This document shows positions 59,334-64,000 of a DNA stretch of 64,000 bases, piece by piece. The notes beneath the pieces were generated by a model, which saw only the letters and a program-made list of their open reading frames with translations, was not told the DNA's origin and made no database searches. Within the stretch, counting starts at the first letter, position 1. Every line of letters begins with the position of its first letter. A program made the translations under genes and the position numbers. This DNA is from Martinezella tropici (GTDB lineage Bacteria > Pseudomonadota > Alphaproteobacteria > Rhizobiales > Rhizobiaceae): the NCBI RefSeq assembly GCF_008370325.1, contig NZ_VNIP01000015.1:1-64000 (forward strand). The letters run 5' to 3'.

Positions 59334-59786
59334 ATGGGCGGCGGCATGGTGGCAAGACTGAACCGGTATTCCGTACTCTGCGGTGCAATGTGCGGGATTC
59401 TCGCATTGACGCTGGCGGGCTGCTCGACACCCGAAGAAAAGGCGGCCTATGCCAAGCGCAAGCAGCCGCCGGAAGCCGTGATCGTAAAACCCGCCAAGGG
59501 CACGCCGGTCGTGGAAACCAGCACGCAGCAATTTTACAAGGACGGCTATCCTTCCTTCAACGCACCGCCGACGGCCGCAAACGTGCAGATCAACGATCAG
59601 CAGGCGGGCGACATGGTCAAGCAGCTGACGGCGCTCGGCGCCCAGCGCAAGGCCGGCACCATATCGGAGGCCGAGTACCAGAAGCGCGTTGCCGAGATGC
59701 GCAAGCTTGCCGCCGAACACGGTCAGGATACGCTGCAGGAAATTCAGAAAGAGGGCAGCGCCCAACCAGGCCAGACGCAGAATTAA
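59334..59786 (+). CDS. Small lipoprotein of unknown function
   Basis: A 150-residue protein. The ATG has AGGAAGA upstream. The lipoprotein signal ends LTLAGC with Cys30 as lipidation site. The mature part is Lys/Gln/Ala-rich, with a C-terminal helix KAGTISEAEYQKRVAEMRKL resembling SHOCT-like short helices. No family was assigned with confidence. Divergent from phaC, upstream of the aminotransferase gene. Confidence 0.78.
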   Translation: MGGGMVARLNRYSVLCGAMCGILALTLAGCSTPEEKAAYAKRKQPPEAVIVKPAKGTPVVETSTQQFYKDGYPSFNAPPTAANVQINDQQAGDMVKQLTALGAQRKAGTISEAEYQKRVAEMRKLAAEHGQDTLQEIQKEGSAQPGQTQN

Positions 59787-60008
59787 CCTTGCGTTTCAGG
59801 CAATTTGGACGCAAAGCGTTCCGATGGGCCGAATTTGGATGTGTCTGACCGGCGAATTGCACTTTGGGTGCATAGCCGCCCAAGATTCACCTTATCTTTC
59901 GAGATAGCATGACTACGGCGCCGCGAGTCCCAAGTTCGTATCGCGGCTGGCCGGGAGATCGACGAACTTCAGCGCGGTTTTGAGGGCCGCTGTCCCATGG
60001 GGAAAGAA

Positions 60009-61229
60009 ATGGAAGAGTTTCATAAAGTCCGGCGTTTGCCGCCCTACGTTTTCGAACAGGTCAATCGTTTGAAAGCGAGCGCGCGAGCGGGCGGGGCGGA
60101 CATTATCGACCTCGGCATGGGCAATCCCGATCTTCCAACCCCCAAGGCGATTGTCGACAAGCTGTGCGAAGTGGTCCAGGATCCGCGCACACATCGCTAT
60201 TCCTCCTCCAAAGGCATTCCAGGTCTTCGTCGTGCCCAGGCGGCGTACTATGCGCGCCGTTTCGGTGTGAAGCTCAACCCGGATACGCAGGTTGTCGCCA
60301 CCCTCGGCTCCAAGGAAGGCTTCGCCAATATGGCGCAGGCGATCACGGCGCCCGGCGACGTCATTCTCTGCCCGAACCCGACCTATCCGATCCATGCTTT
60401 CGGCTTCCTGATGGCCGGCGGCGTGATCCGTTCGATGTCGGTCGAGCCGGATGACAGCTTCTTCCCGCCGTTGGAGCGTGCGGTGCGCCACTCGATCCCG
60501 AAGCCGCTGGCCCTGATCCTGAACTATCCGTCGAACCCGACGGCCTATGTAGCGACGCTCGATTTCTATAAGGAAGTCGTCGCTTTTGCGAAGAAGCACG
60601 ACATCATCGTGCTCTCGGACCTCGCTTATTCGGAAATCTACTTCGACGACGCGCCGCCGCCGTCGGTGCTGGAGGTTCCGGGCGCGATGGATGTGACGGT
60701 CGAATTCACTTCGATGTCGAAGACCTTTTCCATGCCCGGCTGGCGCATGGGCTTTGCCGTCGGCAACGAGCGCCTGATCGCGGCGCTGACGCGGGTAAAA
60801 TCCTATCTCGATTACGGCGCCTTCACGCCGATCCAGGTGGCGGCGACGCACGCACTGAACGGCGACGGCTCCGACATCGCGGAAGTGCGCAGCATCTACA
60901 AGCGTCGTCGCGACGTCCTAGTCGACAGCTTCGGCAAAGCCGGCTTCGACGTGCCGCCGCCGGCTGCGACCATGTTTGCCTGGGCGAAGATCCCGGAAAA
61001 GTTCCGTCATCTCGGCTCGCTCGAGTTCTCCAAGCTTCTGGTCGAGAAGGCCGACATCGCGGTCGCTCCCGGCATCGGCTTCGGCGAGCAGGGCGATGAT
61101 TATGTTCGCATCGCGCTTGTTGAAAACGAGCACCGCATCAGGCAGGCTGCGCGCAATCTGAAGCGTTTCCTCTCCTCCGCGGACGAGACGATGCATAATG
61201 TTATTTCGCTGAACGCTCATCGTTCATAA
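60009..61229 (+). CDS. alaC: PLP-dependent aminotransferase, AlaC-like
   Basis: A 406-residue fold-type I enzyme. The start at 60009 has GGGGAAAGAA upstream (MEEFHKVRRLPPYVFEQVN). PLP-binding Lys238 is in SMSKTFSMPGWRMGF; other family blocks are IDLGMGNPDLPTPKAIV, TLGSKEGFANMAQA and NPTYPIHAFGF. The sequence is closest to glutamate-pyruvate aminotransferase AlaC of E. coli. An LL-diaminopimelate aminotransferase role is a less likely alternative. hom follows 57 bases on. Confidence 0.87.
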   Translation: MEEFHKVRRLPPYVFEQVNRLKASARAGGADIIDLGMGNPDLPTPKAIVDKLCEVVQDPRTHRYSSSKGIPGLRRAQAAYYARRFGVKLNPDTQVVATLGSKEGFANMAQAITAPGDVILCPNPTYPIHAFGFLMAGGVIRSMSVEPDDSFFPPLERAVRHSIPKPLALILNYPSNPTAYVATLDFYKEVVAFAKKHDIIVLSDLAYSEIYFDDAPPPSVLEVPGAMDVTVEFTSMSKTFSMPGWRMGFAVGNERLIAALTRVKSYLDYGAFTPIQVAATHALNGDGSDIAEVRSIYKRRRDVLVDSFGKAGFDVPPPAATMFAWAKIPEKFRHLGSLEFSKLLVEKADIAVAPGIGFGEQGDDYVRIALVENEHRIRQAARNLKRFLSSADETMHNVISLNAHRS

Positions 61230-61236
61230 TATCGCG

Positions 61237-61260
61237 CGGCAGCCGTTCTCGCGGCTGCCG
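61237..61260 (+). terminator. Possible weak terminator between alaC and hom
   Basis: A perfect 9-bp stem CGGCAGCCG / CGGCTGCCG with a 6-base loop is followed only by TTCCCAATA, so termination is probably partial. Confidence 0.4.
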
Positions 61261-61286
61261 TTCCCAATACTGATCAGGAATTTTCC

Positions 61287-62606
61287 ATGGCAGATGCCCT
61301 CAAAATCGGCATTGCGGGCTTGGGCACCGTTGGTGCCTCGCTTGTCCGCATCATCCAGAGCCGCGCTAACGAGCTTGCCGTTACCTGCGGTCGTCCCGTC
61401 AAGATCGTCGCCGTCACGGCGCGCGATCGCACGCGGGATCGCGGCATCGATCTGACAGGAATCGAATGGTTTGGCGGTCCGGTCGATCTCGCGCAGAAGG
61501 CCGATATCGACGTCTTCGTGGAGCTGATCGGTGGTTCCGAGGGTGCTGCCAATGCCGCGGTTCGTGCGGCTCTTGCCCGTGGTCTGCATGTCGTCACCGC
61601 GAACAAGGCGCTGCTTGCCTATCACGGCGTCGAGCTTGCGCAGATCGCGGAAGAGAAGGGCGCCCTGCTCAATTTCGAAGCGGCCGTTGCCGGTGGCATT
61701 CCGGTCATTAAGGCGCTGCGCGAATCGCTGACGGGCAATACGATTTCCCGTGTCTACGGCATCATGAACGGCACCTGCAATTACATCCTCACCCGGATGG
61801 AGAAGGAAGGTCTGTCCTTCGCCGATTGCCTGAAGGAAGCGCAGCGTCTCGGCTATGCCGAGGCCGACCCGGCCTTCGATATCGAAGGCAATGATACCGC
61901 GCACAAGCTTGCTATCCTGACGACGCTCGCCTTCGGCAATCGCATCGCGGCCGACGATATCTATCTCGAGGGCATCACCAACGTCTCCATCGAGGATATC
62001 CGCGCTGCTGCCGATCTCGGCTACCGCATCAAGCTGCTGGGCGTCGCCCAGCGCACTGAAAGCGGCATCGAACAGCGTGTGCATCCGACCATGGTGCCGC
62101 TCGATTCGGTTATTGCGCAGGTCGATGGCGTCACCAATGCCGTGGCGATTGAATCCGATATCCTCGGCGAATTGCTGATGGTCGGCCCTGGCGCCGGCGG
62201 CAATGCGACGGCCTCGTCCGTCCTCGGCGACATCGCCGATATCGCCAAAAGCCGCCCGGGCGAGCAGCGCGTGCCTGTGCTCGGCCATCCTGCTAAGGCG
62301 CTGGAACCCTATCGCAAGGCGCAGATGCAGAGCCATGAAGGCGGTTATTTCATCCGCCTTACCGTGCTCGACCGCACCGGCGTCTTCGCGAGCGTCGCGA
62401 CCCGCATGGCGGAAAACCATATTTCGCTCGAATCGATCGTGCAGCGCTCCAAGCAGCATCTGGCGCCGTCCGATCACCAGACGATCGTCCTCGTCACCCA
62501 TGCGACGACAGAGGATTCGGTGCGCAAGGCGGTTGCCTCCATCAAGAACGAAGGCTATCTCGTCGGCGAGCCGCAGGTCATCCGTATCGAGCGGCCGAAA
62601 GAATAG
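61287..62606 (+). CDS. hom: Homoserine dehydrogenase
   Basis: A 439-residue enzyme. The NAD(P) fold GIAGLGTVGASLVRII lies at residues 8-23. The catalytic region NGTCNYILTRMEKEGLSF ... GYAEADPAFDIEGNDTAHKL is intact. The C-terminal ACT domain (about 350-430, FIRLTVLDRTGVFASVATRM) suggests threonine feedback. It reduces aspartate semialdehyde to homoserine for threonine and methionine. Confidence 0.96.
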   Translation: MADALKIGIAGLGTVGASLVRIIQSRANELAVTCGRPVKIVAVTARDRTRDRGIDLTGIEWFGGPVDLAQKADIDVFVELIGGSEGAANAAVRAALARGLHVVTANKALLAYHGVELAQIAEEKGALLNFEAAVAGGIPVIKALRESLTGNTISRVYGIMNGTCNYILTRMEKEGLSFADCLKEAQRLGYAEADPAFDIEGNDTAHKLAILTTLAFGNRIAADDIYLEGITNVSIEDIRAAADLGYRIKLLGVAQRTESGIEQRVHPTMVPLDSVIAQVDGVTNAVAIESDILGELLMVGPGAGGNATASSVLGDIADIAKSRPGEQRVPVLGHPAKALEPYRKAQMQSHEGGYFIRLTVLDRTGVFASVATRMAENHISLESIVQRSKQHLAPSDHQTIVLVTHATTEDSVRKAVASIKNEGYLVGEPQVIRIERPKE

Positions 62607-62615
62607 GCCGACAGC

Positions 62616-62642
62616 GGCGGCGTTTCTCATAAAGACGCCGCC
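62616..62642 (+). terminator. Possible weak terminator between hom and recJ
   Basis: An 8-bp stem GGCGGCGT / ACGCCGCC with an 11-base loop. The following CTCAATTT is only mildly T-rich. Confidence 0.4.
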
Positions 62643-62659
62643 CTCAATTTCCGGGAGAG

Positions 62660-64000
62660 ATGGTGGAGCAACCGGTCGATCCAGTTCAGCGGGCATTTCT
62701 GGGTGTCGAGCGCTCGGTGTCAGGCAATCGCTGGGTTTCCCGGCTGGATCAGGCCGGCCAGAACAGGGCTCTCGCCATTGCGCAGACGCATGGCTTGCCG
62801 GAGCTGATCGCCCGCGTGCTTGCCGGCCGCGGTGTCGGGCAAGACGAAGCCATGGCTTTCCTCGATCCGACGATCCGTGGCCTGATGCCGGACCCATATC
62901 TGCTGACCGATTGCGAAAAGGCCGCACAGCGCCTCCTGCAGGCGATCAGGAAGGGCGAGACGGTCGCGATCTTCGGCGACTACGATGTCGATGGCGCTGC
63001 CTCCTCGGCGCTCGTCTATCGCTTCCTGACGCATTTCGGCGTTCCGGCGAGCATCTACATTCCCGATCGCATCTTTGAGGGTTACGGCCCCAATCCCACA
63101 GCCATCAATCAGCTCATCGACAATGGCGCGACGCTGATCGTGACGGTCGACTGCGGCTCCACCAGCTTCGAATCGCTTGACGCGGCGAGGGCGCGCAATA
63201 TCGATGTCGTCGTCATCGATCACCATCAGGTGGCACACGAGCTGCCGCGTTGTCATGCCCTGGTCAATCCGAACCGTGAGGATGATCTGTCGGGGCAGGG
63301 GCATCTCTGTGCCGCCGGCGTCGTCTTCATGGTTTTGGTCGCAGCTTTGCGGCTCTTGCGCGAGGCCGGTGATTCCCGCGTGCGTTCGATCGATCTGCTG
63401 GCCTGGCTCGATATCGTTGCGCTCGCAACCGTTTGCGATGTCGTGCCGCTGAAGGGCCTCAACCGCGCCTATGTAGTCAAGGGGCTGATCGCTGCTCGTC
63501 ATCAGGGCAATCTCGGGCTTGCCGCGCTGTTTCGCAAGGCGGGTCTCAACGGTCCTGTCTCACCCTATCATTTCGGCTTCCTCATCGGTCCGCGTATCAA
63601 TGCCGGCGGCCGCATCGGCGATGCAGCACTCGGCGCCCGCCTGCTGACACTGGAGGATACCGGCGAGGCGGAAACGATCGCCGCAAAGCTCGACGAGCTC
63701 AATCGTGAGCGGCAGGCCATGGAAGCCGCCATGCTGCAGGAAGCAGAGGGCGAGGCGCTGGCGGAATATGGCAATGGCGATGGCGCCGCCGTCATCATCA
63801 CGGCGCGCGAGAACTGGCATCCGGGAATCGTCGGCCTCATCGCATCGCGCCTCAAGGACAAGTTCCGCAGGCCGGCCTTCGCCATCGCCTTCGATCCGAT
63901 GGGGAAGGGGACCGGTTCCGGCCGCTCCATCAATGGCTTCGACATGGGCCGCATGGTGCGTGCGGCCGTCGATGCCGGCCTGCTGGTCAAGGGTGGCGGC
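62660..64000 (+). CDS. recJ: Single-stranded-DNA-specific exonuclease RecJ (3' end outside window)
   Basis: The open frame starts at ATG 62660 with GGGAGAG upstream and runs through the window edge; 447 codons are visible of the usual about 600. DHH-family motifs: IFGDYDVDGAASSAL (about residues 105-119), VTVDCGSTS, VIDHHQVAHELP (about 186-197) and GPRINAGGRIGDAALG, then the DHHA1 part WHPGIVGLIASRLKD. It degrades single-stranded DNA 5'-3' in recombination and mismatch repair. Confidence 0.95.
   Translation, partial: MVEQPVDPVQRAFLGVERSVSGNRWVSRLDQAGQNRALAIAQTHGLPELIARVLAGRGVGQDEAMAFLDPTIRGLMPDPYLLTDCEKAAQRLLQAIRKGETVAIFGDYDVDGAASSALVYRFLTHFGVPASIYIPDRIFEGYGPNPTAINQLIDNGATLIVTVDCGSTSFESLDAARARNIDVVVIDHHQVAHELPRCHALVNPNREDDLSGQGHLCAAGVVFMVLVAALRLLREAGDSRVRSIDLLAWLDIVALATVCDVVPLKGLNRAYVVKGLIAARHQGNLGLAALFRKAGLNGPVSPYHFGFLIGPRINAGGRIGDAALGARLLTLEDTGEAETIAAKLDELNRERQAMEAAMLQEAEGEALAEYGNGDGAAVIITARENWHPGIVGLIASRLKDKFRRPAFAIAFDPMGKGTGSGRSINGFDMGRMVRAAVDAGLLVKGGG

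Overview
This is a GC-rich chromosomal segment from a member of the Rhizobiaceae, most likely Rhizobium sensu lato. The evidence is an ExoR regulator, a RopA-type alphaproteobacterial porin, a PopZ/DUF2497 protein, a SecD-SecF fusion, paired DUF1127 micro-proteins, RIME-like intergenic palindromes and an alpha-r14-type small RNA. Species cannot be fixed from sequence reading alone. There is no CRISPR array, prophage, transposase or plasmid function. Most of the window is conserved housekeeping sequence with a few accessory patches.

Layout. 1-4.1 kb: ugpBAE (glycerol-3-phosphate ABC importer) on the minus strand behind a PHO box, with the end of a UgpC-like ATPase converging on it. 4.3-11.1 kb: mixed accessory stretch holding a sugar acetyltransferase, tRNA-Asn, DoxX-like, small secreted proteins, porin RopA, a YjaB-like acetyltransferase, tRNA-Cys and a Rap1a-like protein, with long gene-poor gaps. 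11.4-18 kb: PIMT-like protein, PopZ, ValRS and a FadL-type outer-membrane protein. 18.6-21 kb: exoR, then xthA and erpA on the minus strand. 21-36.3 kb: a long plus-strand core run dgt-argS-SPOR-nagZ-scpA-scpB-tatA-tatB-tatC-serS-surE-pcm-nlpD. It joins nucleotide and tRNA charging, wall recycling, condensin, Tat export and division-associated wall hydrolysis. 36.5-43.9 kb: DUF815 ATPase (minus), yajC-secDF, Mth938-like, a squalene/phytoene synthase-like protein, a small membrane protein and trmFO (minus). 44-48.1 kb: VOC protein, two DUF1127 genes, the three-hairpin anti-Shine-Dalgarno sRNA, a DUF2157/GDYXXLXY membrane pair and tRNA-Leu. 48.4-55.7 kb: tig, sthA, a membrane phosphatase, then an aldo/keto reductase-AraC module lying between a decayed radC tail and intact radC. 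55.7-64 kb: phaC-sfsA-map-radC operon (minus), a lipoprotein, alaC-like aminotransferase, hom and the start of recJ.

The most notable items are: (i) the minus-strand sRNA near 45.7 kb, whose three consecutive hairpin loops each carry a CUCCUCC anti-Shine-Dalgarno motif and whose last hairpin is its terminator; (ii) the radC remnant beside an AT-rich patch next to the aldo/keto reductase-AraC module, which looks like a transfer scar; (iii) the PHO box and intercistronic hairpin of the ugp operon with its ATPase gene in the opposite orientation; (iv) two PIMT-family proteins that both lack the usual catalytic Ser-Gln-Pro segment; and (v) several micro-protein candidates. Starts were chosen from ribosome binding sites, family lengths and gene spacing. 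They are stated where they differ from the longest possible frame.
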